The notes under the pieces were generated by a model, which saw only the letters and a program-made list of their open reading frames with translations, made no database searches and was not told where the DNA came from. From contig JBCDAA010000001.1 of the NCBI GenBank assembly GCA_039186435.1, positions 1 through 64,000 on the forward strand: a stretch of 64,000 nt of DNA, given 5' to 3'. Origin of the DNA: JALVDI01 sp039186435. GTDB taxonomy: Bacteria; Myxococcota_A; Polyangia; Polyangiales; Houyiibacteriaceae. A program made the translations under genes and the position numbers. Shown here in pieces: positions 27,301 through 35,634 of the stretch; the stretch's first letter is position 1; each line of letters starts with the position of its first letter.

Positions 27301-28067
27301 AGGCGTTCTTTACGCCGGAGATGTTCGCGTCGGTGGGGCAAGATCAGTCGGACGGTTCCGCGCAGAGCAGCGATGCGGATGACCCTCCTGGGGGCGATGA
27401 CACGCCGGACGCGCCATCGTTCGAGGAGAGTCGCGAGTTCTTGAGCGACCCGATCCTTCACGAGGTTCAGGGACCGCCTCTTCCGGATGTTCTTCCGTCG
27501 CAGCAGCCCGAACAGGGCACCGAGGCGCGTCTTCGTTGGCCGGAGGAAGTTTCACGCGAGCCGACGGTGCGCGACCGAGGGCCGATGTGTTCCGCGTGCG
27601 ACCCGCCGTCCCTTTTCGTTTATCCGGCGCCCCTCGCCACCCCTCGGGTCGAGCTTCAGTACCCCGACGAACTCCGTCGCTTCGAGAGCGGGGACGGGAG
27701 CCTGAATGAAGTCGTCTACGTATCGCCGGGGATTACGGTGGATGCACATGTCGTTCAAGGCGTGGGCGGGCACGGGGGCGTTCAGGCGCACTTTGGTCTC
27801 CCGGGGAATCAACCGTGGCTCTATGGGTTCGTGGGACCTGCGCTTGGTCGTAGCCGGGGGGCGGGGGCGTCGTTCACGCTGGCGTTCGGATCCGGCTCGA
27901 TGGAGGGCACGTCGGTCAACGCGATGGGCGGCTTTGGTCCCTTCTCCCTTTCGAGGTCGGAGAGCATCGGATCCGGTGGGTGGACCGTGTACGGCGTTGG
28001 CCTGTACTTATCACCGCCCGGGTCGAGCGGGGCGGTATCGGTCACCGAGTCGGTCGGCCTGCAATGA
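21372..28067 (+). CDS. giant Rhs/YD-repeat, SpvB/TcaC-like lipoprotein
   Basis: About 2,231 residues from ATG 21372 (a TTG three codons upstream is an alternative). A signal peptide with lipobox (LLAVLLVAPVAC) leads to an SpvB-like region (GTLPGALTVSPSGSPQYALPIRVP). A beta-propeller-like region follows with many FG-GAP/VCBS calcium loops (DFNGDGQSDL, DFDGDGFSDL, DVDGDGRMEL, DINGDGLRDV), then a long series of YD repeats and the conserved Rhs core (GLIDMNGRVYDPLSATFLTADP) about 300 residues before the end. Such proteins form a hollow shell around a C-terminal effector, as in Tc toxins. The tail after the core is Gly/Ser-rich with no nuclease motif I can recognise, and the downstream genes are on the other strand, so no immunity gene is apparent. 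Confidence 0.93.
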   Translation: MLTPQTNPKLEHHVRVCLLAVLLVAPVACRDDAGTSYEATTASLDGAPPLPPDPTTPEGQILPTQEVGTLPGALTVSPSGSPQYALPIRVPEGRGLEPRLSVSYSGAGANGLFGVGWTLNGLSRITPCRRTTAQDGASGRVEFQVGDAYCLDGARLVAISGIPGDDGTEYRTENDRQVQVFSHGTVAGMEFGVPARFEVRHPAGEIWHYERRFQGQQVDHRDIRGLSPTTREIVWSWALSRIDDRSGNSMHFDYQEVAATPSASLAYDDRYALEFYPDQIRYTSHESGLEALRTVRFAYDDRSDPVDMYSAGVHIRIGRRIRRIDMFAPRGESREPSLAWYYKFGYAQSEQSGRSLLTSVALCDAGDRCLPATEFSWEGGSTAYDEIEQELEGVFDFRQIPRWASGDFNGDGQSDLLYWEGRRAHCLLDPSSELSWDGAGEPCASVGTIGVTGEWRIAYSNGTIFSTTVATGLRADFETRPSPYVPIDHGSSPEEYNAPTVLDFDGDGFSDLYTARAGEIRSRGTGTVLQTLPGPRLHSLVNSEPDVRFIGDFNGDGRMDLFTNLDRPMASTDWDVLGEYVSGWSGPGEWDEYHWAYRLGGGAGFGPETPSTTVPYMLRQTSVVPNVQREVDSRRLGLTMDVDGDGRMELLLPKPEGELGLVPLYESFEVDASGAERSGVPINLAYRWFEVAGMTRFGPFSPVYLDINGDGLRDVVAVNGVEHAGSDYLAARINTGNGFGPWYLASGPGYQPPEEQRSAVQRTLETYSGFFPLNPMSDTGVRVLDFNADGRDDLLVPTASGPLLYLSNGRGYDAAPAGLILEPAISETAHHEEYGVYSSFVGFGHRFMDVDGNGLPDLVQFDYGRRVLRVAKRQGAPPDRLRRVKNGFGRFDEVYYTTLTNRDVYTPGSGCVHPMRCMRGGGEVVQTLTQSAPEGIRIRNYRYEDGRVDVEGRGFVGFHRHVMEDTSADRTLTLSFDTDRREHGAYPVASRWDLRRVETKLPDGRHHLELTSRAFDVPWRWDDGVFRVDERRRVTRVFEFDGPIPEELELDSAQRVSEVDRTFDDYGNPRTVESQTSGYIESEESGAPVFHHGQRTLVTTTYDIRPDPWLVRLPLDRVVTSFAAPPDTRSVTRSTRYVHDAAGRLEEEIAEPGSPRLELRTTYGFGAHGEVETITSETSPSDPLTAHSVRTQVVEYDPEYLFPALLTNAMGHATEVTIHPEFGEPQLVRDPNGVETYFAYDGLGRPRGMQHASGRQSWRDYQPGYAGPMRIWNRQVSGEESVTELNVIGRPMRHERESFDGSVAVIERVYDLLGRPTKESNAFIDPTDRVFTTTEYDALNRVTKVIDTLGHDLRNEYRLDQQTTVDRNGNTSYVRFDVDGRMTDSVEVATDAATADHVRTTYEYAPFGLLEAVTDAEGKRVLIGYDARGRRTSLNDPDAGNHHWTLNAYGEMDTLYDPESDIAGVPVRYVRDALGRVERITSLDGTDEYFWDDPMPGGSGVRWLGARHGARSADGTETETLFDTFGRLRGSRTRVDGGGYAVDYDYDASSRLRRVHYPVVAGQPRFVTRLGYAGNGALATVDQEGGANLWTAITRDGAGRIESERAGNGVVTDREYDPGTGQLTRVRAYDGTIPRFGFDYAYDKNGNLTSRQEVVVNRFDTYTYDSRDRLAWWTRRLSGGTEFETEYVYDRVGGLAERHHRGGDVQTEEYIGRAATGNAPRSYQRLEHGEIRTEFEMDYDGNGRRVQGPWDEVRYTRHDLPSRVEREGRVSLFAYDADGRRVRELSEGVRTISVGKLYELRDTEGTAAHRFFVASDVGTVAKVVYDEGSGAKTRHFLHQAKLGSGVATTDDAGNLSERRWFTPFGHLTDDAGIPHDEPSGTDALHVGFTGHDHDVHLGLIDMNGRVYDPLSATFLTADPIVSAPYNAQGFNRYAYVLNNPLRYVDPTGLSIGWDGEIGMYYADGDDARRLTGQDVDQAFFTPEMFASVGQDQSDGSAQSSDADDPPGGDDTPDAPSFEESREFLSDPILHEVQGPPLPDVLPSQQPEQGTEARLRWPEEVSREPTVRDRGPMCSACDPPSLFVYPAPLATPRVELQYPDELRRFESGDGSLNEVVYVSPGITVDAHVVQGVGGHGGVQAHFGLPGNQPWLYGFVGPALGRSRGAGASFTLAFGSGSMEGTSVNAMGGFGPFSLSRSESIGSGGWTVYGVGLYLSPPGSSGAVSVTESVGLQ

Positions 28068-28090
28068 GGTGCATTCACCGCTGTCGAGGT

Positions 28091-29278
28091 TCAAGGCTCG
28101 CAGCAGTTGACGCTCTCCACGCAGTACGCGTCCGGACCGCACTGATACGAAACGGCGTACCCGAGCGGGGTATGCGCGAGGCGGGGCATGAGTCGATTGA
28201 ACCCGGCTTCGGAGATTCGGGTCGAAACGAGGTCGCGGTCCGGCTGGTAGCGAAGGATGAGGAGGTCGTTGTCGTGGTTCTGTGCGGCGACGAGATGCCC
28301 CTCGGGAAACGCGAGCGCGTCCGCTTCGCGATTGCCAAATGCCTGAATGGGCCCGCCGATCCGTTCGCCGTCGACGAAGCTGCTCTCGGTGATCTCCCCG
28401 CCGCGGACCTCCGAGAACGCGGTCGCAACCCTGGACTGGCGGACCATGACAAGCCCGTCGTCTTGGTGAAGGAGCGCTTCCGGCTCGAGCCCGGAGCCGA
28501 CAGGTTCGCGATAGACGATCTCGCCGGGGCGGTCGCCATCGATGGACCAAAGGACGAGGGACGCTGTGTTGAAGTCGCCGGTGCCAAGCGCGCGCGCGTA
28601 CCCGAATTCGTCGAGCGCGGGAACAACCCGGAGCGACGCGTGGACGTCCTCGCGAAACGTGTCCCATGAGATGTTCGCGGGTAGCTCGGACGGAACCAGA
28701 GCGCCGTAGCTGCCGCGCAGGCGTCCGCCCGACTGCGGCGAAACGAAAAGGAGAAACCCGCTCGGTACGGGGACGGGCGTGGTCCGAAAGGCGTGGAGTC
28801 CGAAGGGGCGAATCTCGACGGTGCGGGTCGGGCGGCCGCGCTCGTCGAGGCCGATCGCGACGTCGGCACCGGCGGCGATGCCTCGTTGCGCGCCGGGGTG
28901 CCACGCGACCTCGGGCCAATCGAGGTGCGGTGCAGGCGTCTCCGAGATGAGCGCTAAGTCGGGCGTGAGCGACGCGAGGGTTGACTCGTCGCCGTGATCG
29001 AATGCAACGAGGAGGGCCGACTGGGACGCCGCGATGTCGCCGAATCGAACGCGATCGCGTCGAAAGACATATCGTTCTCGGGTTGCGTCGCAGAACGCGA
29101 GGTTGCGATGGCATCCGGGCGTGACAGGAAGGGCTCCGGCATCCGGAAGTTCCGGCGCCGCGTCGACGGCGATGTACGCGTCGGGACCGGCGTCGTCGGA
29201 GTCTTCGACCGAGTGGGCGAGGTAGCATCCCTCGAGCAAGACGAGGGCGACGAGGGCGGCGCTAGCGTCGTTCATCAT
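28091..29278 (-). CDS. hypothetical lipoprotein, possibly beta-propeller
   Basis: 395 residues from ATG 29278 (a second ATG follows at once). The signal peptide ends LVLLEGC, a lipobox, followed by an Asp/Ala/Pro-rich stretch (DDAGPDAYIAVDAAPELPDAG) typical of myxobacterial surface lipoproteins. The body consists of repeated strands with motifs such as ALLVAFDHGDES, GFLLFVSPQSGGRL and LLILRYQPDRDL, suggesting a propeller, and it ends in a Cys-rich tail (CGPDAYCVESVNCCEP). It overlaps the end of the upstream lipoprotein gene by 17 bases, so the two form an operon. No catalytic motif was seen. Confidence 0.82.
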   Translation of the reverse strand: MMNDASAALVALVLLEGCYLAHSVEDSDDAGPDAYIAVDAAPELPDAGALPVTPGCHRNLAFCDATRERYVFRRDRVRFGDIAASQSALLVAFDHGDESTLASLTPDLALISETPAPHLDWPEVAWHPGAQRGIAAGADVAIGLDERGRPTRTVEIRPFGLHAFRTTPVPVPSGFLLFVSPQSGGRLRGSYGALVPSELPANISWDTFREDVHASLRVVPALDEFGYARALGTGDFNTASLVLWSIDGDRPGEIVYREPVGSGLEPEALLHQDDGLVMVRQSRVATAFSEVRGGEITESSFVDGERIGGPIQAFGNREADALAFPEGHLVAAQNHDNDLLILRYQPDRDLVSTRISEAGFNRLMPRLAHTPLGYAVSYQCGPDAYCVESVNCCEP

Positions 29279-30074
29279 CTTCGAAGACCTGAACGAAGAG
29301 CGGTCCGTCTTCGTGCGCGAGAAGGATCGTGATCGTTTCTCCTTCACGTAGAAAGAGCGGCCCGGTGTCGGGCCAGATGCACTCTCGAAGTTCACGAGTG
29401 CAGCGGCCACGGAGCACTGCGACCGAGGTGTGGGTCGGACTTGCGATGCGTACATCGCCAAGAATCCAGTAGCTCCCCTCGCGAGGCGCGACAAAGACCG
29501 CGCGCGCGTTCCAAAGACTTGCGCCGCAGAACTCGGCGTCGGAGGTCGCGGGAAAGGGTGTTACGCGGGAAAGGTCCGTCGCCCCCAGCGTGACTTCCGG
29601 GCCGCAACGATCCTCGATGCCGCACGCTCGATAAACCGCCGTGCAGCTTGCTTCGTTCGGGAACAAGGCCGGACAGTCAGGTCCCTCGCAACAGCCGAGG
29701 GGTGCGCACTCGCGACCCGTCCACGTGTAGCCGCTGACGATGCCGCACGCGTCGACGTGGTTTGTATCCATCGGCGAGCACGCGTCGACCCCACACGCCG
29801 CGAATGCTTCCAGGCACGCGTGTCGCGTCGCGTGGCCCGCGTCGCGGCAGTCGAAGCGGAGCTCGCAGTCGCGGCCATTCCAAAACCACTGGTGCGTAGA
29901 GTCCGCGCATCCGTAGAACTCCTGGGCTTCGCAACCGAGAGGTGCATCGACGCGTTCGCTGATGCCTTCGTCGAATTGGACGCGGCACCCCGCGTCCGTC
30001 GGCGGGGCGCCTGAGGGATCCAACATGTGCGATCGGCCGCACGCGAGCAGAAGGAAGAAGGTAAGAAAGCGCAT
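29262..30074 (-). CDS. hypothetical Cys-rich lipoprotein
   Basis: 270 residues from ATG 30074. The signal peptide is short and ends in a lipobox (FFLLLACGRS). The mature protein contains many paired Cys (GCEAQEFYGC, WNGRDCELRFDCRD, ACLEAFAACGVDAC, GCCEGPDC, CTAVYRACGIEDRCG), consistent with a disulfide-stabilised extracellular protein, then a beta-rich C-terminal part ending VFVAPREGSYWILG...EGETITILLAHEDG, like a small jelly-roll domain. It is first in a two-gene minus-strand operon with the lipoprotein that overlaps its 3' end. Function is unknown. Confidence 0.8.
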   Translation of the reverse strand: MRFLTFFLLLACGRSHMLDPSGAPPTDAGCRVQFDEGISERVDAPLGCEAQEFYGCADSTHQWFWNGRDCELRFDCRDAGHATRHACLEAFAACGVDACSPMDTNHVDACGIVSGYTWTGRECAPLGCCEGPDCPALFPNEASCTAVYRACGIEDRCGPEVTLGATDLSRVTPFPATSDAEFCGASLWNARAVFVAPREGSYWILGDVRIASPTHTSVAVLRGRCTRELRECIWPDTGPLFLREGETITILLAHEDGPLFVQVFEDDERR

Positions 30075-30356
30075 GACCGCGCCTTCAGCGAGAAGCGTGC
30101 CGGAGCGAGTTTCCCAACGATTTGCTGTTCTGGGTGTTCCAAGCTGCCCCACTCTTACCCACAGAGGGCACGAAGGTGCGCTCTCGGTGCAGTGCACCTC
30201 TCCGGCTCTTTGGGGCTGCGTAACCGCTCGAAAACAAGTGTTTTTTGGTGCTTGCTGGGGGGTGGATGGCGATCTCCACGCGACGGTGATAAGGCAAGGG
30301 CCGCATTTCGACGAGTGAATCTGGGGCTGTAGCCCTCGTCGAAAGCCGGAGTGAGG

Positions 30357-31871
30357 ATGAAGACCGCGTTCGCAAGTTGGCTGGTCGTTCTGACGGCGTT
30401 TTCCAGCGTCGTCAGCGCCCAGGATTCTGCCGTCATTCGTCGGCTCGTTCAAAACGCGCAGATGCCGGAGAACGCTGCTCGAACACTGCTTCGTTCGATC
30501 AACGGGGTTCTCCGGGAAGACGCGCAGCGGGGTGGGGACCGTTTCGATTCGGATCTCCGCCGCGAGGTTCACGCCGCGCTCTACGGAAACGGGCCGCCCC
30601 CGCGAGCGGAGTATTACGACCGCGTTCGCACAGTGCTGGAGGCACTCGGGTCGGGGCTCGACGAGGCGACGCTAACCGGCCTCTTTAAGGCGGGCCGAAA
30701 CGCGTCCGTGATGTGCGCGCATCGCTACGGCGTCACCATGGGGGAGTGCGACGCACTTCTCGCGGCGGCAACCAACACGCCCTCGGCCTTGCCGTACCTT
30801 GCGCCCGACGATGGCCGCGAGCTGGAAGGCACGCTTCGACGTGCGCGGGTGAATCGTCGGGTCGCCCGAGAGGTGACGCGCAAGCTGCGTACGACGATGC
30901 TCGGCGTGCCGCGGAACCTCACGCGCGACAACCGCGGTCGAGGACTTCTTCGGCTCCTCGAGGCGTGCCCGGGCGGCGTTTCGGATCGCGAGTCCCAGGT
31001 TCGCGGATGGCACGTCGGACCCACGCCCGGTTTGGCGCAGTGCATTGCGGCGGCAACGGGCCGCTTGGGAGGCCCGCAGGCCGCGAGCCAGCTATTCGAG
31101 ATGAGCCCGCGCGCTGCGGAAGCGTTCGTGCAGTGGGGCGGAGGATCCGCCGCGCCTCCTCCTCCTCCGGTGGTGAACAACCCGCCTCCCCCGCGCAACC
31201 CGCGCACCAACCCGCGCTCCCCTCGCGTCAACCAGATGTCCGCCGCGGAGGCGCTCCGGCAGCAGGCGCGCGCGCAGTTCCGGTTGCAGAACTACTCGGC
31301 TGCGGCGTCGGCGTATCAGTCGGCTGCGCAAATGGAGCCCGGTCACGGCGGAACGTGGGCCGGTCTCGGTGCGGCCAAGCTCGCGATGCGTGATTTCGCG
31401 GGTGCGATCGCCGCGTACCAGCAGGCGGTCGCGGCCGACGAGAGCAACGCGGCGTACTTCGTCGCGCTCGGTCGCGCGTTCGCGCAAAACAACCAGCGGG
31501 ACGCCGCCGTTGCCGCTCTTCAGCAAGCGATGCGCCTCGACCAGGCGAATCAGGCGGCTCGCGATGGTCTCCGCGCGCTCGGTGGGGAGCCGCCGCCGCC
31601 GCCGCTTCCGGAAACGCCGCCGCGCGACGCGATTCTCTCGACGATGGCGCCGCTGCGCGGTGCGATTCAGGGGTGCTCACCGAGCTTCAACGGTCGCGTG
31701 ACCTTTTCGATCAAGGTGAGCGGCAACACCGGTGAGGTCATCGAAGTATCGTCGGAGGGTGCGGATGAAAACGACGCCGCGTGCATGGAGAGCGTCGTCC
31801 AGAGCGCACGCTTTCCTCGCTTCACCCGCGACGAGCTTTCGATCGCCTATCCGTTCCAGCTCGGAACCTGA
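30357..31871 (+). CDS. exported TPR protein with AgmX/PglI-like C-terminal domain
   Basis: 504 residues from ATG 30357; a GGAG just upstream supports it over GTG 30351. A signal peptide (MKTAFASWLVVLTAFSSVVSAQ) is followed by a helical N-terminal half, a Pro-rich linker (APPPPPVVNNPPPPRNPRTN), three TPR-like units (residues about 300-405: RAQFRLQNYSAAASAYQSAAQM, AKLAMRDFAGAIAAYQQAVAA, AFAQNNQRDAAVAALQQAMRL), a second Pro-rich linker and a C-terminal domain with CSPSFNGRVTFSIKVSGNTG and a later Cys before ARFP. That last pattern matches the AgmX/PglI C-terminal, TonB-like domain of myxobacterial envelope proteins, which suggests assembly into a periplasm-spanning complex. Confidence 0.85.
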   Translation: MKTAFASWLVVLTAFSSVVSAQDSAVIRRLVQNAQMPENAARTLLRSINGVLREDAQRGGDRFDSDLRREVHAALYGNGPPPRAEYYDRVRTVLEALGSGLDEATLTGLFKAGRNASVMCAHRYGVTMGECDALLAAATNTPSALPYLAPDDGRELEGTLRRARVNRRVAREVTRKLRTTMLGVPRNLTRDNRGRGLLRLLEACPGGVSDRESQVRGWHVGPTPGLAQCIAAATGRLGGPQAASQLFEMSPRAAEAFVQWGGGSAAPPPPPVVNNPPPPRNPRTNPRSPRVNQMSAAEALRQQARAQFRLQNYSAAASAYQSAAQMEPGHGGTWAGLGAAKLAMRDFAGAIAAYQQAVAADESNAAYFVALGRAFAQNNQRDAAVAALQQAMRLDQANQAARDGLRALGGEPPPPPLPETPPRDAILSTMAPLRGAIQGCSPSFNGRVTFSIKVSGNTGEVIEVSSEGADENDAACMESVVQSARFPRFTRDELSIAYPFQLGT

Positions 31872-31893
31872 CCAGGCTTGAACCGACCTGCGG

Positions 31894-33720
31894 TCACTCG
31901 CAGGGAGCGCCGGACGCATCCCGAAGGTCCTCGGCTGTGGCCGCAATTTCTGCAGGATCGGTAAGCGGGCTGGAGCACGCGCTCGTCGTGCACACGTGAA
32001 CGATCGGTCCTTCCTGACGTGGGTAGCGACCGTTGGGTTCGAAGTGCACGATCTTGCGCGGCTCCCAAAGCGCGATCGCCGCGTCCAGAAAAGGAGTGGC
32101 CGCGGGATCGTCCGGCTCGGCGACGATGGAGATCTCGACCGGACCGAGTGTTGCCCATTCGTAGCTGAGCGCGAGCTCTCCAAGGACCTCGATGCCGCGT
32201 TGTTCGATGCCCTCGCGGGGCGTGATCGCGCGGAGCGTTCGAAGGCCTGCATCCCGGTAGGATTCCTCTTGGGTAAGGGAGCCGAGCTGGAGGAGCAGGC
32301 GCGCCATCGTCGCGTTTTCGGTGACCGGGACGGTTCGCGGGATGAGCGAGTCGGTCTCGGAGGTGGTGGATGCATGAAAGCCGCCGCCGTCTGCCGCGAG
32401 TGCTTCGAGGGTTGCGTCCGTGATCTGCCTCGCTGCATCGGAAAAGCGTGAGTCTCCAGTGACCTGATAGAGGTCGAGGAGGGCCGTTCCCATCGCGGCT
32501 TGCGTCACCAGGTACGCGCGCTCGAGATGTTCCGGGGCCCGCATGCGGTCGTCCCCATCGGCAACTGAAGGAGCGCTCTGCCGAATCCAGCCGGCGGGCT
32601 GCATGCGGGTTTCGAGAAGGGACGTCGCCGCGCGAACCGCAACGTCACGCCACTGGCGGTCTTGCGTGGCGGCGTAGAGCGTCGCGTATGCGCTGATCGT
32701 TCGGCCGTTGAGGTCGGTGTACACGCTGCGATCGATGGGCGGGATGCCGTGCGCGCGTCGTTCTTCGTCACCGAGCTGGTAGTACTCCTGCGCGCTCATC
32801 GAGGAGGGCAGGTTCGGCGCATCGTCTTCCTGGGTCGCGTAGAACATTCCGTCTCCCGCCATCATCCAGGTGCTGAAATAGCGATGAACGTTTTCTGCGT
32901 GCTGAAGCCAAAGGCGGTCGCCGGTGAGATGGTACGCGTGCGCGAACGCGGTCAGCGCGGAGGCGTTGTGCTTGGTTCGCTTTTCGACGATGCGACGCGT
33001 TTCAGTTCCGGCGACGAAAACACCGCCCCACACCGGATCCATCAGCGACGCGTACGCTTCCGCCGTCCGAATTGCGTGGTCGCGTCGCGCGCTTTCCTCT
33101 CGGGCATGCGCGCGAAAGAAGCCGTGACGAACCGGTGCACTCTCCACAAAGGTCATGCGCGCGTTCCAACCGGAGGGGTTGTTCCGTCGACTGTCGAGCG
33201 CTTCGAGCGTCGTGCGGCATCCGAGCGCTTCCCATCCGTCGTCCGGAAGCGGCTGCGTTTCGATCGGCTGACTCGCTTCGGCGAGAAGCTGCCCGCTCTG
33301 GTGTCGTTCGATGAGGGCGTCGAGGATCGGGATGAAGTTCCGCGGGCGCTTGTTCCCGCGAATGGCGTGAACCTGCGTGCCATCGGGAGCGAGAACGATC
33401 AGTGCGGGCCAACCCCAGCGCGCGTAGCGCTCACCGAGATCGGGACGGGCGTTCGCGTCGACGGTGATGGTGACGAAGTGCTCGTGAAGCCGCTCTCGAA
33501 CATCCGGGTGCGTGTAGGTGTCCTCGTACATCCAGCGACAAGCGGTGCAGCCCTCGATGCCGACGTCGACGAGGATCATTCGGTTGGACGATCGCGCTTC
33601 GGCGAACGCTTGGCTCTCCCAGGTTCGCCAGGTGAGCGTCGGAGCGTCTGCAGTCGGGGTGTCGGAAGGCATGCTCGAGGCGCCGCAGGCACAAACGAGG
33701 AGAAGCGCGAGGGTCCGCAT
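31894..33720 (-). CDS. lipoprotein with thioredoxin and glycosidase-like domains (SPATA20/YyaL family)
   Basis: 608 residues from ATG 33720. The signal peptide has a lipobox (ALLLVCACGAS). A thioredoxin-fold domain follows (WRTWESQAFAEARSSNRMILVDVG, CxxC in GCTACRWM), with the DTYTHPDVRERLHEHFVTITVD pattern of the DUF255 family. The C-terminal two thirds is an alpha/alpha-barrel with TKHNASALTAFAHAYHLTGD and TDLNGRTISAYATLYAATQD, as in the YyaL/SPATA20 group. The combination is usual for the family, whose biochemical role is not established; a lipid-anchored location is less usual. The window places it convergent with the TPR protein. Confidence 0.87.
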   Translation of the reverse strand: MRTLALLLVCACGASSMPSDTPTADAPTLTWRTWESQAFAEARSSNRMILVDVGIEGCTACRWMYEDTYTHPDVRERLHEHFVTITVDANARPDLGERYARWGWPALIVLAPDGTQVHAIRGNKRPRNFIPILDALIERHQSGQLLAEASQPIETQPLPDDGWEALGCRTTLEALDSRRNNPSGWNARMTFVESAPVRHGFFRAHAREESARRDHAIRTAEAYASLMDPVWGGVFVAGTETRRIVEKRTKHNASALTAFAHAYHLTGDRLWLQHAENVHRYFSTWMMAGDGMFYATQEDDAPNLPSSMSAQEYYQLGDEERRAHGIPPIDRSVYTDLNGRTISAYATLYAATQDRQWRDVAVRAATSLLETRMQPAGWIRQSAPSVADGDDRMRAPEHLERAYLVTQAAMGTALLDLYQVTGDSRFSDAARQITDATLEALAADGGGFHASTTSETDSLIPRTVPVTENATMARLLLQLGSLTQEESYRDAGLRTLRAITPREGIEQRGIEVLGELALSYEWATLGPVEISIVAEPDDPAATPFLDAAIALWEPRKIVHFEPNGRYPRQEGPIVHVCTTSACSSPLTDPAEIAATAEDLRDASGAPCE

Positions 33721-33801
33721 GGCGCAATTGTAGTGCTTTCGGTCCCTCGGGTTACCCACATCGCGGAGCCGCGGGTTGCCGTGTAGGCTTGGTGCACGGT
33801 G

Positions 33802-35634
33802 ATGCGGCAGTTCGTTTCTCTCGGAGTCTTTCCCGTTCTCGTCGGGGTGTTGCCATTCCTGCACGGTTGCGGTGCACCGGCGCAGGGGCAGGACGTGGCT
33901 TGGTACGACCCTGCACCGCTCCTCGCGAACCTGCGTGCGGACGACCGCCGCAACGTCAGCAGCTACACGCCTCACGGGCCGAATGCGGTCCCCTACTACG
34001 ACCTCGACCTTTCGCTCGCGCACAACCAAACCCGCTTCGAGATGGACGAAGAGGTGTGGTTTACGAACACCACGGGGGGCGAGCTCGAAGACTTGGTGCT
34101 TCGGGTGTTCGCGAACTCGGTCGGGGACTCGCCAAGGATTCGCGTGTCGGACGTTCGCTGTGTTGCGGCGACATGCACGTCCGAAATCGATGCGCGCCAC
34201 GGCGCGATCACCGTTCGTCCTGAGACCGCGATTCCGGAAGGCGGTCGGCTTCGGGTGCGGCTGCGTTTGAACGGCGCCCTGACGCATATCGATCCCCAGC
34301 GAACCGGGATGATGGCGCAGGCCATGGAGAGCCAGGCGCAGCTCTCGTCCGGCAACCTCCATGGCGACTACGGACTTCTCGCGGAGAGCAACGGCGTAGC
34401 GTCGCTCGGGAACTTCTACGCCATGGTTGCCGCGCGCCGGGGCGGCCGTTGGGTGAAGCGCGACGAGAGCACGATGGGCGATCTCGGAAGCGGCGACATC
34501 AGCCACTTTCGCGCGCGTATTCGTTGTGCCCCGGGCTCGCGAGTGGCCGTGAGTGGTCACGTTCTTCGTGAGGAGACGGTGCTGGGGCAGCCGACGCAGC
34601 ACGAGGTGCGTGCGGTCGCGGGGATGGTTCGCAACTTTGCGATCGTCGTGAGCGACCGGCTCGAGTTTGTGCAGCGCGAGGTGAACGGCGTGACCGTTCG
34701 AAGCTGGTTTGAACCGGCGGATCGTTCAGAGGGCGCGACGGTGCTCGCGTCGGCGGCCGAGGCCCTACGGATTTTTGAGCGACGTTTTGGCCCCTATCCG
34801 TACACCGACTTGGACGTCGTGGAGGCGCCTCTTGTCGGCGGCGCGGGCGGCGTGGAGTTCAGCGGGCTCGTAACCATCGCGAAGATGTTTTACCCGTCGG
34901 GGGACGGGGCGGGACTCGGGATCATCGGTGCGCTGATGAATCGGCAAGGTTCCGGTCCGGGGATGCGCGAGTCGATGCTCGAGTTCGTGGTGGCGCACGA
35001 GGTTGCCCATCAGTGGTGGCACGGTGTGGTTGGAAGCGACGCGCGGCTTCATCCCTTCGTGGACGAATCGCTCGCGCAGTTCAGTTCGGTTCGCTACATG
35101 CGGGATCGCCATGGGGCCGAGCGTGCGGAGCTGGAGTCGCGCCGGCAGGTGGCGTCGAACTACCACATGATGCGGAATCAAGGGCTGGAGGATGGTGCGG
35201 TCGATCGCCCCGTCGCGTCCTTTCAGCATCCGATGGCGTACGCCGGGCTCGTGTACGGGAAGGGCGCGTTCGCGTATCGCGAGACGGAGCGCGTGGTCGG
35301 CGAGGCGGCGTTCTATCGCGCGCTTCGACGCTACGTGCGGGAGAATCGTTTTGGCGTGGCGGAGCCGCGGTCCCTCTTTTCGCTTTTGGCGCGCGGTCGC
35401 CATCGGCGCGCGGTTCGGCGGATCGAGCGGCGGTGGCTCGATGGGACGCACGGCGACGAGGATCTTGGTGCAGCCGACATGGGCCGCATGATGGCGGATT
35501 GGTTCGGCGGCGGTGGTGAAGGCGGCGCGGGCGGCATGCTCGACCAGGTGATGCAGCTCCTCGGCGGGACCGGGAACGCGCCACCGAATCTCGATGCGGA
35601 CGCGCTCCAGGACGCGCTTCGCAGTCTTCAGTAG
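33802..35634 (+). CDS. M1-family-like zinc metallopeptidase lipoprotein
   Basis: 610 residues from ATG 33802 (GTG 33799 just before is possible). A signal peptide with lipobox (PVLVGVLPFLHGC) precedes an N-terminal beta-sandwich (YYDLDLSLAHNQTRFEMDEEVWFTN) like that of M1 aminopeptidases. The gluzincin site HEVAH (residues 399-403) with the third zinc ligand Glu422 in HPFVDESLAQ has the expected 18-residue spacing, and the GGVEFSGLV segment stands where M1 enzymes have GAMEN. The GxMEN variation suggests a non-aminopeptidase specificity. The last 40 residues are Gly-rich and low in complexity. A small Cys-rich lipoprotein gene starts immediately after its stop. Confidence 0.9.
   Translation: MRQFVSLGVFPVLVGVLPFLHGCGAPAQGQDVAWYDPAPLLANLRADDRRNVSSYTPHGPNAVPYYDLDLSLAHNQTRFEMDEEVWFTNTTGGELEDLVLRVFANSVGDSPRIRVSDVRCVAATCTSEIDARHGAITVRPETAIPEGGRLRVRLRLNGALTHIDPQRTGMMAQAMESQAQLSSGNLHGDYGLLAESNGVASLGNFYAMVAARRGGRWVKRDESTMGDLGSGDISHFRARIRCAPGSRVAVSGHVLREETVLGQPTQHEVRAVAGMVRNFAIVVSDRLEFVQREVNGVTVRSWFEPADRSEGATVLASAAEALRIFERRFGPYPYTDLDVVEAPLVGGAGGVEFSGLVTIAKMFYPSGDGAGLGIIGALMNRQGSGPGMRESMLEFVVAHEVAHQWWHGVVGSDARLHPFVDESLAQFSSVRYMRDRHGAERAELESRRQVASNYHMMRNQGLEDGAVDRPVASFQHPMAYAGLVYGKGAFAYRETERVVGEAAFYRALRRYVRENRFGVAEPRSLFSLLARGRHRRAVRRIERRWLDGTHGDEDLGAADMGRMMADWFGGGGEGGAGGMLDQVMQLLGGTGNAPPNLDADALQDALRSLQ

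Noticed and set aside
30225..30256. AAAACA/TGTTTT palindrome near 30232-30245 as an intrinsic terminator
   Set aside because: The arms leave only two bases for a loop, and no GC stem precedes the T-run; it lies between divergent genes, so a terminator is not expected.
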